Shown here: positions 32,501 to 41,087 of the stretch, piece by piece | How positions within the stretch are numbered: position 1 is the stretch's first letter | How the letters are laid out: the number at the start of each line of letters is the position of its first letter | Source: Verrucomicrobiaceae bacterium UBA2429 | GTDB taxonomy: Bacteria > Verrucomicrobiota > Verrucomicrobiia > Verrucomicrobiales > Verrucomicrobiaceae | Assembly: GCA_002343505.1 (NCBI GenBank) | Contig: DDQZ01000061.1 | Location: forward strand, 1-64,000 | DNA: 64,000 nucleotides | Direction: 5' to 3' | Program-made: the position numbers and the translations under genes | The notes under the pieces: generated by a model | What the model saw: only the letters and a program-made list of their open reading frames with translations | Databases searched by the model: none | What the model was told of the DNA's origin: nothing

Positions 32501-32808
32501 CACGTGAGATAATCCAGACTCAGCTCCACCGGCATCTTCCAGTCGGCGCGCTTCTTCGGCGCTTCCAAAGTGAGCGTCATCCGCTCGACGCGCGCGTCTT
32601 TGCCTGTGACGCGACGATGCAGCGTCGGTGCAGGAACGGCTTCAGGGTCTTTCAGCAGCGCCGTGATCTTCGAGCGCAAGCCCACCGCCGCGCGCCCGGC
32701 TTTGTCGCCCAGGCTCGAAACCTCGGGAAATCCATGACACTCCACCAACTCCAGGTCATCGCCCAGGACGAGCGCGACGGCTTGCACATGGATCGTTCGT
32801 TCAGGCAT
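29590..32808 (-). CDS. Clp-like double AAA+ ATPase, paralogue 3, with PCRF-like C-terminus
   Basis: A 1072-residue protein, first gene of the trio. Residues 1-220 are the shared N-terminal region. Ring 1: Walker A G-P-P-G-V-G-K-T (234-241), pore position A-G-Q-S-D-F-G with the Tyr lost, Walker B decayed to V-L-H-L-G-N-L (near 290-296), so ATP hydrolysis there is unlikely. Ring 2 is intact: G-P-T-G-T-G-K-T (501-508), V-L-L-L-D-E-F-E-K-A (564-573), sensor-1 Asn610, Arg finger Arg650, sensor-2 Arg711; no GYVG loop. A helical segment (755-880) leads to residues 880-1015, which resemble the PCRF domain of release factors: I-V-I-A-I-Y then Q-M-I-R-I-Y-L-D-H and H-E-A-G-L-H-K-H like E-T-G-V-H-R. No GGQ domain follows. 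It starts 51 bp after the ABC-transporter genes, with no terminator or promoter evident in the gap. Confidence 0.88.
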   Translation of the reverse strand: MPERTIHVQAVALVLGDDLELVECHGFPEVSSLGDKAGRAAVGLRSKITALLKDPEAVPAPTLHRRVTGKDARVERMTLTLEAPKKRADWKMPVELSLDYLTWTEADDLHLAFIPVLGVQVIAAKAEQIPERVEAHARLSLVDRVKRVTLAGLARTQIVRELRVDELSVTADIKTPRELEEQKDGEKKEKSVLRTVAVKLTRQNTSPAFEMETTLHLLREALESRQPASVLLVGPPGVGKTAAVRELARMSGMNIWSTSGAQLIAGQSDFGQWQERCRDLCREASKTKAVLHLGNLVELMEVGQHSANAQSIASFLRPWIARGELLAIAECTPEQLSVIERRDPHIAGAFLHVRVPEPAPEVTRLILEQVFLHLARKDSDHARSAPALDWLHRLHRRYATYSANPGRPVRFLTALATEQPVKQKTLLTVEMVTAAFMRETGLPEVLLKDDLPLDLDATRQWFTQRVIGQPEAVEAVLDLLVTVKARLNRPKQPLASFLFVGPTGTGKTELAKSLAEFLFGSANRLARFDLSEFSDAASVQRLIGGAGQAEGLLTSRVREQPFSVLLLDEFEKADPAFFDLLLQILGDGRLTDGAGRVADFCNTVVIMTSNLGARDFQRGTVGFPGAVESDDSGHFDEAARQFLRPEIYNRIGAILRFRALSRDLMLRVTRRHLDLLRQRDGIRLRDVDLRLGPGVEEHLADRGHDPKYGARPLKRVLERELMVPLAEALNDVRHRQPLVATVNAAKQTLVIEVRQRQAREDAAATQQALKLADEVVALRRSLSKLARSSTVSALDNEVPMLAVLERRSAKRGWLSSEEQERMTRLGHLRRLLAELTALTQRMDGLETDTLGTFHLAGGFDAAALHRCLSEIQKDRQQLQRDFFRLSFTQPDDIVIAIYSEDRGWMQQMIRIYLDHAAALGGKLAGFEFVLPPEGRDLPESKPRRLPPKSLSDPMAKPPGGWVGALLHLRGELFHPRFLHEAGLHKHISKGAHRLCLVEAGATNLAGYVPPAGIHRAGFITDKSGKPRRLFNADENKIADSIIGESAWARSEPDAAMRRLIEARLTKAVEELP

Positions 32809-32859
32809 TCAGAAAGCAGGACGACATGCTCCCGAAAGAGCGGAGGGAGGCAAGCCCCA

Positions 32860-33828
32860 TCATGTGCAGCACGGGCAGGGCTGCACCCAATGGCCGGGGG
32901 AGACTTCCTTGAGGGCCAGATCCATGCGCGTGCTTTCCTCCCACTTCGGATGCTTCATGCGGTGGCCGAAGGCGCAGCCGGCGGGCGGGTTGATGGGGCT
33001 GGGGACATCGCCCTGCAGCAACTGGCGCTTCCGTCTTTTGGCGGGGTCCGGCACGGGGATGGCATCCATCAGCGCCTTGGTGTAGGCGTGGCGCGGATTT
33101 CGATAAAGTTCCTCCGACGGGGCGAGTTCGACGATTTTTCCGAGATACATCACCGCCACGCGGTCGCTCATGTGCTTCACCACACTCAAGCCATGGGCAA
33201 TGAAAAGGTAGCTCAGGCCCATCTCACGCTGGAGGTCGAGCAGCAGGTTCAGCACCTGGCTTTGCACGGAGACATCGAGCGCGGACACGGGCTCGTCGCA
33301 GACAATGAGCTTCGGCTTGAGGGCGATGGCGCGGGCGATGCCGATGCGCTGGCGCTGGCCGCCGCTGAACTCGAAGGGAAAGCGGTCGGCTGAGGCGGCG
33401 CTGAGGCCGACTTTGTCGAGCAGTTCGAGCACCCACTTCCGGCGCTCTTCTTTGGAGCCGATCTTTTGCACGATGAAAGGCTCCTCCAAAATGTCTCGCA
33501 CGGTGTGGCGCGGGTTCAGAGATTCCGCCGGGTCCTGGAAAATCATCTGCATGTGCCGGCGCTGCGGGCGGATGGCGCGCATCGAGGCATGGGTGATGTC
33601 CTGCCCCTCGAACACGATTTTGCCCTCCGTTGGTTTGAGCAGGCGCACGATGGCCTTGCCGAGCGTGGTTTTGCCGCAGCCGGATTCGCCGACGAGGCCG
33701 AGCGTCTCGCCCTCGCCCAGCGTGAAGCTGACGCCGTCCACCGCCTTGCACGCGGCCAGGGCGCGGCGCAGCACGCCGCCGCGGACGGGGAAGTGCTGCT
33801 GGAGATTTTTGACGGTGAGAAGGCTCAT
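32860..33828 (-). CDS. Oligopeptide ABC transporter ATP-binding protein (OppF/DppF-like)
   Basis: A 322-residue ABC ATPase energising the Yej-type importer encoded upstream. Walker A is G-E-S-G-C-G-K-T-T (near residue 45), the signature is F-S-G-G-Q-R-Q-R, Walker B is L-I-V-C-D-E-P-V-S-A-L-D and the switch His is in I-A-H-G-L. The C-terminal oligopeptide-type tail contains N-P-R-H-A-Y-T-K-A-L-M-D-A-I-P and a late Cys-containing P-A-G-C-A-F-G-H-R motif that may hold an iron-sulphur or zinc site, as in DppD/F. The start overlaps the OppD-like gene by 4 bp. Confidence 0.93.
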   Translation of the reverse strand: MSLLTVKNLQQHFPVRGGVLRRALAACKAVDGVSFTLGEGETLGLVGESGCGKTTLGKAIVRLLKPTEGKIVFEGQDITHASMRAIRPQRRHMQMIFQDPAESLNPRHTVRDILEEPFIVQKIGSKEERRKWVLELLDKVGLSAASADRFPFEFSGGQRQRIGIARAIALKPKLIVCDEPVSALDVSVQSQVLNLLLDLQREMGLSYLFIAHGLSVVKHMSDRVAVMYLGKIVELAPSEELYRNPRHAYTKALMDAIPVPDPAKRRKRQLLQGDVPSPINPPAGCAFGHRMKHPKWEESTRMDLALKEVSPGHWVQPCPCCT

Positions 33829-34808
33829 GCGACGCAGATGGGGCAGTGCTCAACAAAATGACCTGGGGCGATCTCGGTGACCGGCGGGCGTGTGGTGAGA
33901 TGTTCGCTCGTGTGCTCGCGGCCGGAGCGTTCGGCAAAACGGCAGCCGGGCTTGAAATCGGCGATGCCGGGCACGTTGCCGGGGATGGCTTTGAGCAGGG
34001 TTTTCGGCGTGCTGTCGAGGCGCGGGATGCTTTCCAGCAGGCCCTGGGTATAGGCGTGGCGCGGGTTGGCGAAGAGATCGAACACGCCGGCCTTTTCCAC
34101 AATGCGTCCGGCATACATGACGGCGACTTCATCGCAAACTTCAGCGATGACACCGAGGTCGTGAGTGATGAGCACCACGGCCATGCCCATCTCTTTTTGC
34201 AGGTCGGAGATCAGCTCCAAAATCTGCGCCTGCACGGTGACATCCAGCGCCGTCGTCGGTTCGTCGGCGATGAGCAGCTTGGGCTTGTTGATCAGCGCCA
34301 TCGCGATCATCACGCGCTGCCGCATGCCGCCGCTGAGCTGGTGCGGGTATTCGTGAATGCGGTTCTCCGGCGAGGGGATGCGCACGCGTTGAAGCATCTC
34401 GATGATCCGCTGCTGCGCGGTGGCGGGAGAAAGGTCCGGCTGGTGCAGCAAAAGCGCCTCGGTGAGCTGACGTCCGATCTTGTGGACCGGGTTCAGCGCG
34501 GTCATTGGCTCCTGAAAGATCATGCCGATCTCGCTGCCGCGCAGTTTCCTCAGCTCCTCATCCGGCATTGTCACGAGATCGCGCCCTTCGAAGAGGATGC
34601 GACCGCTGAGAATGCGCCCGTGAGGCTGCGGCAGAAGGCGGTTGATGGAAAAGGCGGTGACGCTTTTTCCGCAACCCGACTCGCCAACGATGCCCAAAGT
34701 TTTCCCGGCGGTCACGGACCAGCTCACGCCATCCACGGCGGTCATCAAGCCGCTGTCCGTCTGGAAGGCGGTGACGAGGTTTTCGACCTGGAGAAGAGGC
34801 TCGGGCAT
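33825..34808 (-). CDS. Oligopeptide ABC transporter ATP-binding protein (OppD/DppD-like)
   Basis: A 327-residue ABC ATPase, partner of the next gene. Walker A G-E-S-G-C-G-K-S-V (near residue 42), signature L-S-G-G-M-R-Q-R, Walker B L-L-I-A-D-E-P-T-T-A-L-D and the H-loop I-T-H-D-L-G. The oligo/HPY-type C-terminus reads N-P-R-H-A-Y-T-Q-G-L-L-E-S-I-P, then G-C-R-F-A-E-R. In E. coli YejF these two ATPase halves are fused in one protein; here they are separate, joined by a 4-bp start/stop overlap. It starts 9 bp after the binding-protein gene. Confidence 0.93.
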   Translation of the reverse strand: MPEPLLQVENLVTAFQTDSGLMTAVDGVSWSVTAGKTLGIVGESGCGKSVTAFSINRLLPQPHGRILSGRILFEGRDLVTMPDEELRKLRGSEIGMIFQEPMTALNPVHKIGRQLTEALLLHQPDLSPATAQQRIIEMLQRVRIPSPENRIHEYPHQLSGGMRQRVMIAMALINKPKLLIADEPTTALDVTVQAQILELISDLQKEMGMAVVLITHDLGVIAEVCDEVAVMYAGRIVEKAGVFDLFANPRHAYTQGLLESIPRLDSTPKTLLKAIPGNVPGIADFKPGCRFAERSGREHTSEHLTTRPPVTEIAPGHFVEHCPICVA

Positions 34809-34817
34809 GGTCAGGAG

Positions 34818-36743
34818 TTACTTTTGCCGCCACTGGTCATAGACCTTCACGCTCTTCTCAAAGGTCTTGCCGCTTTTCATGGCTTCCTGGGTGGCCTTGC
34901 GCTCGTCCTCATCAATCCAGAAGAGCCAGTTTTCCTCATGGTCACGGGAAGTGCGGGCATCGAAAAGGGCTGGGAATTTCATCCAGCGCCAGTGCCCGGT
35001 GCGATACCACGGGGACTTGAAGCCGGGAATGAAAACCGCCGCGTCATGGATGCGGCGCTCCATCTTCCAGGCCAGCTCCTTCATTTCCGCGATGTCCTCG
35101 CTCTTGTCATAGGTGTCAATCATCGCGTCCATTTCCTTGTCGTTGAAGGAGGTGAAGTTGTTGTTGTCCACGGCCAGCTTGCCTTCCTGCGTGTAGGCGT
35201 TGACGCTGTGCCACATCTCCCAGAAGCGCGGATACATCTCCACGCTGACATTGAAGGCGGTGAAGGCGATGTCGTGCTGCTTCTCGTTGAACTTCTTCCA
35301 CCCGGCGGTGTTTTCAGGAGTCTCAACATTGAACTCCACCCCCGCTTTGCGCGCCTCCTCCTTGATGACGACGAGGGCGGACTCCAGCACTTTGTAGCTG
35401 TTGGTGATGGTGAAGGAGAGCCGCTGGCCTTTCGCATCCGCAAAAATGCCGTCCTTGCCGCGCTGGGTGAATCCCGCTTTGGCAAAGAACTCGGCGGCTT
35501 TCACAGGATCAAAGGGCCGCGCTTTGATGCTGGTATCCGTGAACTCGCCAAAACCTTCCTCGGCCAGATTGAGACGCTCGTAGTCGCCATAAAAGATCTG
35601 CTGGATGACGACATCCCAGTTGCAGGCATGTTGCAGGCCTTCGCGGACATCCTGGTTGCCCAGCAGCGGCTTGGCGGTGTTCAGCCAGAAACCGTAGGTC
35701 GGGCGCGGCACTTGATTGTAAAAGGTGGCCTTGTGCAGGTAGCCCTTCGCCACCATTGGATCGTCATCCGCCACGCTTTTGTGCCAGCGCTCGGTCAGGT
35801 TCAGGCGGTAGGCGTCGAGGTCGCCTTTTTTGAAGACTTCGATGGCCTTCTCGGGATCACGAATGACCTCCAGCACCACGCGGTCGGGGTTGTATTGCTG
35901 GCGGTAAAACTTTTTGTCCTTCGCCCACCAGTCCTTGATGCGGGTGAAGGTCACGGACTGGCCTTTTTTGAGTCCGCCATCCCGCACTTCGTAGGCTCCG
36001 GTGGTGGGAATGAAGCGCCAGTTGTAGGTCTGGAGATAGTCGGGGCTCATCTCCTTGTGAAAGGCGATGGCGGTGGGCTGAAGCGCGCCCGCATACTCGA
36101 TGGCGTCCGGCTTTGCGGAGGCGACGACGACAGCGAGTGTGAGGTCGTCATACTTGATGATCTGCTCGTACTTCTTCGAGAAGAAGTCATGATACCAGGT
36201 GGCCTGGTTGTGCGGGTAGCGGTAGTAGAAGAAGCTGAAGAAGAAGTTGTCCGCGCGCACAGGCTCGCCGTCGGAGAACTTGGCGTCGGGGTCGAGCTTG
36301 AAGTAAAAGGTCTTTTTGTCAGCGCCGCGCGCCCACTCTTTCGCGCAGCCGGGAAACATCTCCAGCGTGTTCGGGTGGCGGCCCAGCATTTTGATCAAAA
36401 CGGTGTCCTGCACATAGTCGCGGATCTCGTTGTTCGCGTCGGGGCCGATGTGGCGGAGCGTCCGGGGATAGTCGGTGAGGAAGAAGCGGTAGGTGCCGCC
36501 CTTCTTCGCGTCGGGGGAGCCAAACTCCTCCTGCTCGCTGCCGTCCTCCCACTTGAGGTCGGCGGGCAGATCCGTGGCGGTTTTCGTGACGAAGAATGGC
36601 TCGCCTTTTTCATTCTTCGTCTCCGCGTAAAACTTCAGCACTTCGGGGGTGATGTCGGCGGTGCTGCCGGCTTCTTTCTTGCCGCCGCAGGAGGCAAGAA
36701 AGGCAGCGGCCAGGAGGAGGGCGAGTTTGGGCATGGGTTTCAT
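34818..36743 (-). CDS. yejA: Extracellular peptide-binding lipoprotein of the YejA type
   Basis: A 641-residue solute-binding protein of family 5. The N-terminus has a lipobox (F-L-A-S-C-G-G-K-K), so it is a lipoprotein anchored by Cys rather than soluble as in E. coli YejA. Characteristic segments are K-K-G-G-T-Y-R-F, K-F-S-D-G-E-P-V-R-A-D-N and Y-N-W-R-F-I-P-T-T-G-A-Y-E-V, with long W/Y-rich ligand-binding lobes. The start and the stop of the upstream permease gene share one base (TGATG at 36741-36745), so translation is coupled. Its length and its yejB/yejE-like permease partners favour YejA over OppA/DppA; the substrate is probably an oligopeptide or microcin-like peptide. Confidence 0.88.
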   Translation of the reverse strand: MKPMPKLALLLAAAFLASCGGKKEAGSTADITPEVLKFYAETKNEKGEPFFVTKTATDLPADLKWEDGSEQEEFGSPDAKKGGTYRFFLTDYPRTLRHIGPDANNEIRDYVQDTVLIKMLGRHPNTLEMFPGCAKEWARGADKKTFYFKLDPDAKFSDGEPVRADNFFFSFFYYRYPHNQATWYHDFFSKKYEQIIKYDDLTLAVVVASAKPDAIEYAGALQPTAIAFHKEMSPDYLQTYNWRFIPTTGAYEVRDGGLKKGQSVTFTRIKDWWAKDKKFYRQQYNPDRVVLEVIRDPEKAIEVFKKGDLDAYRLNLTERWHKSVADDDPMVAKGYLHKATFYNQVPRPTYGFWLNTAKPLLGNQDVREGLQHACNWDVVIQQIFYGDYERLNLAEEGFGEFTDTSIKARPFDPVKAAEFFAKAGFTQRGKDGIFADAKGQRLSFTITNSYKVLESALVVIKEEARKAGVEFNVETPENTAGWKKFNEKQHDIAFTAFNVSVEMYPRFWEMWHSVNAYTQEGKLAVDNNNFTSFNDKEMDAMIDTYDKSEDIAEMKELAWKMERRIHDAAVFIPGFKSPWYRTGHWRWMKFPALFDARTSRDHEENWLFWIDEDERKATQEAMKSGKTFEKSVKVYDQWRQK

Positions 36744-37807
36744 CAGCGGTAGGTGGTGAATTTTTTCGGATCAAAGGCATCGCGCACGGCCTCGCCGATG
36801 AAAGCGACGAGGAGGAGCACGAAGGTGATGGCGGAGAAGGCGGAGAGAACGATCCAGGGTGAGCTGAGCTGGCTCACGCCCTCATGCAGCATGTCTCCCC
36901 AGCTCGGCGTGGGCGGCGGCAGGCCGAAGGCGAGGTAGTCCAGCGCATTCAGCGCGCTGATGCTGCTCATGATGGTGAAGGGCAGGAAGGTGACGAGGGT
37001 GGAAAGGGTGTTGGGCAGCACATGGCGGAAGATGAGCCGCATGTTGGACGCGCCGAGCAGACTGGCGGCGGCCACATAGTCACGGGCTTTTTCTTTCATC
37101 GTCACCGTGCGCAGGTAGGTGGCGAGGCCGGTCCAGGAAAAGACGATCATGATGACCAGCAGGATGACGATGCGCTGCACCACCTTCATGTCCGCCGGCA
37201 GCAGCGAGATGGCGATCATGACCATGTAGAGGAAGGGAATCAGCGACCAGATCTCCGTGAGGCGCTGGCCGTAGAGGTCGGTCCTGCCGCCGGTGTAACC
37301 CATGGTGCAGCCGGCGATGATGCCGAGCAGATAAACCCCCGCCGCGTAGCAGAGGGCGAAGGTCATGTTCACCCGGAAGCCGTAAAAAAGCCGCGCGGCG
37401 ATGTCCCGCCCGATCTTGTCCGTGCCGAGCCAGTGACCGCGCGCCGCATCCGGCGGCTGCGGGTGCTGCACATCATCGCGGAAGTCATTCTCATACGGGT
37501 CCCACGGGATGAGCGGCATGATGAGCCAGCTCGCGCTTTTCTCCGCCTTCCACTTGGCCTGGAGTTCGCGGTAGTTCGCCTCGTAATCGTAGTCGAGCCC
37601 GAAGGTGCGGCCGGATTTGAAGCCCGCATAGGTGGGGAAATGCCACTGGCCCTCATGACTGACAAAGAGCGCCCGCTTGTTGATCCACAGCTCGGCCACC
37701 AGGGCCAGCAGGCAAAGGATGAGCAGGATGACAAAGCTCCACCAGCCCCGCTTCAGCGCCCGGAAGCGCTGCCATTTTTTCGCGGTGAGTGGGTTCAGTC
37801 GAAACAT
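36743..37807 (-). CDS. yejE: ABC transporter permease, YejE type
   Basis: A 354-residue inner-membrane permease of the BPD family. Compared with OppC it has the long N-terminal periplasmic insert typical of YejE, with P-L-I-P-W-D-P-Y-E-N-D-F and H-W-L-G-T-D-K-I-G-R-D-I-A-A-R-L. Six transmembrane helices follow, including the EAA-loop region A-A-S-L-L-G-A-S-N-M-R-L-I-F-R-H that contacts the ATPase. It starts 12 bp after the yejB stop and ends overlapping the yejA start by one base. Confidence 0.92.
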   Translation of the reverse strand: MFRLNPLTAKKWQRFRALKRGWWSFVILLILCLLALVAELWINKRALFVSHEGQWHFPTYAGFKSGRTFGLDYDYEANYRELQAKWKAEKSASWLIMPLIPWDPYENDFRDDVQHPQPPDAARGHWLGTDKIGRDIAARLFYGFRVNMTFALCYAAGVYLLGIIAGCTMGYTGGRTDLYGQRLTEIWSLIPFLYMVMIAISLLPADMKVVQRIVILLVIMIVFSWTGLATYLRTVTMKEKARDYVAAASLLGASNMRLIFRHVLPNTLSTLVTFLPFTIMSSISALNALDYLAFGLPPPTPSWGDMLHEGVSQLSSPWIVLSAFSAITFVLLLVAFIGEAVRDAFDPKKFTTYR

Positions 37808-37819
37808 GGCTTCTGGAGT

Positions 37820-38839
37820 TCACTCAAAACGGACGCGCGGGTCGGTCAGGGCCACAAAAAAGTCGGACAGGATGTTTCCAAGCAGCGTGAGCACCCCCAC
37901 GATGACCAACTGCCCCATGACCACGGGATAATCCCGGTCCAGCAGCGACTGGTAGCCGAGCAGGCCGAAGCCGTTGATGTCGAAGATGCTCTCGATGAGG
38001 AAGCTGCCAGCGATGAAGAGCGTCAAATTATGCCCGAGCGAGGTGGCGATGGGGATGAAGGAATTCCGCAGCGCATGGCGGCGCACCGCCTGTTTGAAGT
38101 CGCAGCCCTTGGCCACGGCGGTGCGGATGTAATCCGCGGCCAGATTGTCCAGCAGGCTGTTTTTTTTCATCATCGTCAGAAAGGCGAAGCTGCCGACGAG
38201 GTAGCAGATCAGCGGCAGCGCGGTGTGTTGCAGGATGTCCCAAGCCTGGCCCAAAAGGGAGAGGTCCTCAAACTCATCGCTGGTGAAGCCGCCAACGGGA
38301 AACCACTGCCAGCGCGCCGCGCAAAACACGACGAGCAAGGCGCCGAGAGCGAACGATGGAATGGCATACCCCGCGAAGATGAAGACCGAGGACCAGGTAT
38401 CCACCGGCTGCTGATGTTTCAACGCCTTGAGCACGCCGAGCGGAATGCAGATGCCGTAGCTGAGCAGGAAGGTCATCAGCCCGAAGTAAGTCGAGACAGG
38501 CAGCCGCTCCGCGATCAGATCCCACACTGGCTCCGTGTAGCGCGTGGAGGTGCCGAGATCACCCTGGCAGACTTTTCCCAGCCAGTCCGCATAAGCCAGC
38601 GGCCAGGGCTTGTCGAAACCGTAAAAAGCCTTGAGCTGCTGCAACTGCGACTCCGAGAGCGAGGCGCCGCCGCCGCCGGGGCCGCTGGAGCGGCCCTCCG
38701 AGGAGGCCATGCGGAACTGCATCATCGCCCTCTCCATCGGTCCGCCGGGCACAAAGCGGGTGATCGCAAACACCAGCAGCGTCAGCCCGATCATGGTCGG
38801 GATGATGAGCAGAAAACGCCGGATGAAGTAGTCGCGCAT
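37820..38839 (-). CDS. yejB: ABC transporter permease, YejB type
   Basis: A 339-residue inner-membrane permease, first of the importer genes. It opens with a transmembrane helix (F-L-L-I-I-P-T-M-I-G-L-T-L-L-V-F) and R-F-V-P-G-G-P-M. Later segments match E. coli YejB closely: F-P-V-G-G-F-T-S-D, S-F-A-F-L-T-M-M-K-K-N-S-L-L-D, F-G-L-L-G-Y-Q-S-L-L-D-R-D-Y-P-V-V, and the C-terminal D-P-R-V-R-F-E. A Gly-rich loop (G-P-G-G-G-G-A) follows the first helix. It starts 26 bp after sufE. Confidence 0.92.
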   Translation of the reverse strand: MRDYFIRRFLLIIPTMIGLTLLVFAITRFVPGGPMERAMMQFRMASSEGRSSGPGGGGASLSESQLQQLKAFYGFDKPWPLAYADWLGKVCQGDLGTSTRYTEPVWDLIAERLPVSTYFGLMTFLLSYGICIPLGVLKALKHQQPVDTWSSVFIFAGYAIPSFALGALLVVFCAARWQWFPVGGFTSDEFEDLSLLGQAWDILQHTALPLICYLVGSFAFLTMMKKNSLLDNLAADYIRTAVAKGCDFKQAVRRHALRNSFIPIATSLGHNLTLFIAGSFLIESIFDINGFGLLGYQSLLDRDYPVVMGQLVIVGVLTLLGNILSDFFVALTDPRVRFE

Positions 38840-38865
38840 GGCGTGGTGGAGATGGCGGCTGAGGA

Positions 38866-39357
38866 TTACGCGGCTGGGAGCGAAGTATTCCTGTCACTTG
38901 CATCCGCAGCTTGCGCGCGTCTGCGGTCCAGCAGCATTTTCACGGCGGTCTTCATGCGGCTGAGCACATAATAAACCGTCTGGCTGCGCAGGCGCACCAG
39001 GTCCGCGCCGACGATGCGCGGCACGAAGTCCGCCGGCACGGCCAGCACTTCCTCCGGCGTGCTGCCATTGAGTCCGCGGCAGAGGATGGCGGTCATGGCC
39101 TTGGTCAGCGTCTGCACCTTCGGGCCGAGCTCGATGGCGAAGCGCGCCGCGCCCGCCTCGTCCACATGCAGGAAGACGCCCACCGTGTCCGTGCATTCCT
39201 CGTCCTTGCGCACATCCTCCAGATCGAAGACCTGGCCTTCCTTTCTCACACAGGAGGCGGCGGCATCCGAGTAGTGGATCAAATTCTCCCGCCGCTCCGG
39301 CTCGGGCAGCAGTTCGAAGAATTCGATGATCTCTTGCAGGGCGGCGGGGTAGGACAT
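38866..39357 (-). CDS. sufE: SufE-like sulfur acceptor protein
   Basis: A 163-residue cytosolic protein of the SufE/CsdE family, which takes persulfide sulfur from a cysteine desulfurase and passes it to the SufBCD scaffold. The N-terminal E-I-I-E-F-F-E-L-L helix and R-E-N-L-I-H-Y-S match the fold. The active Cys sits in E-E-C-T-D-T-V-G-V-F-L, where E. coli has G-C-Q-S. L-C-R-G-L-N-G-S-T-P-E-E-V is the family's conserved helix. A basic tail of about 25 residues is extra. It starts 12 bp after a rhodanese gene, so both probably serve sulfur trafficking. The desulfurase is not in this window. Confidence 0.87.
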   Translation of the reverse strand: MSYPAALQEIIEFFELLPEPERRENLIHYSDAAASCVRKEGQVFDLEDVRKDEECTDTVGVFLHVDEAGAARFAIELGPKVQTLTKAMTAILCRGLNGSTPEEVLAVPADFVPRIVGADLVRLRSQTVYYVLSRMKTAVKMLLDRRRAQAADASDRNTSLPAA

Positions 39358-39369
39358 GCGGCGGCAGGC

Positions 39370-40234
<865 letters not shown>

Positions 40235-40236
<2 letters not shown>

Positions 40237-41002
40237 GTTTGGGGGGGTGAACGTGCCTGTGCGTCTGGTGGATTCAACCTCGAAAAGCCTCTTGGCAGGC
40301 ACCCGCCGCGCGCCATTCATCCTCGCGATGATCCACCAGGCCTTCGAGTGCGGCTCCGTGCCGCCAGAGACGATGGACCGCTTATGGGCGGCCGGGTGGA
40401 GGCATTTCGGCCCGCGCTTTTTCCGCTACAGCCTCGACATGATGGATGACCGCCCCGTCACCATCACACCCCTGCGGCTGGACCTGGAAAAATTCACCCC
40501 CTCCAAAAGCCATCGGCGTGTGCTGCGCAGGAATGCCGACACGCGCTGCGAGTTCCTCAAGGCAAGCCTCTCGCCCGAGGCGCGCGCCATGTTTCACGCG
40601 CACAAAGCGCGCTTCAAAACCAACATCCCTGACGACCTCGGTGACTTCCTTTCCCCCGAGCCTGCCATCGTCCCCTGCACCTGCCTCGAATGCCGGGTTT
40701 GGATCGGTGATGAACTGGCCGCCATCAGCTTCCTGGACATCGGCGCCACCGCCACCTCCGCCGTGTATGGCATGTTTGACCCCGCCCGCTCGCGGCGCAG
40801 CCTTGGCATGCTCACCATGCTCCGGGAGATCGAGCACAGCCGCGCCCTGGGGCGCCGTTTTTACTATCCCGGCTACGCCACTCTGGAGCCGGGGCCTTAC
40901 GACTACAAAAAGCAGTTTGCGGGCTTGTCCCGCCTTGTCTGGGAGAGCGGTGAGTGGCTGCCTTTGCCAGGCGATTTATCCATGCCTTCAAATGCCGCTT
41001 GA
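40235..41002 (+). CDS. ATE/Bpt-like aminoacyl-tRNA-protein transferase
   Basis: A protein of up to 255 residues with the ATE C-terminal (GNAT-like) domain: [14 protein letters not shown] (the hallmark basic motif), then [22 protein letters not shown] and [16 protein letters not shown]. Such enzymes transfer Arg or Leu from tRNA to N-terminal acidic residues, marking proteins for ClpAP-type degradation. The N-terminal C-x-x-C-type region of Bpt (C-P-Y-L) is missing. The start is uncertain: ATG 40235 exactly opposes the rhodanese ATG; GTG 40247 or ATG 40328 are alternatives. Divergent from the rhodanese-sufE pair and separated by 85 bp from a lipoprotein gene. Confidence 0.8.
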
Positions 41003-41087
41003 TCCGGGCTGGTTCCAAGCTGTCATCATGAAAAGCACGCCCGTCTTCTGGACAAGACCAGGTGCCTCCCCCTCACCCAAAACTTCC

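Noticed and set aside
33846-36752. Long plus-strand open frame (about 968 codons) opposite the Yej importer genes
   Set aside because: Antisense to clearly homologous ABC-transporter genes; its product has no recognisable domain and the codon pattern mirrors GC-rich third positions on the other strand.
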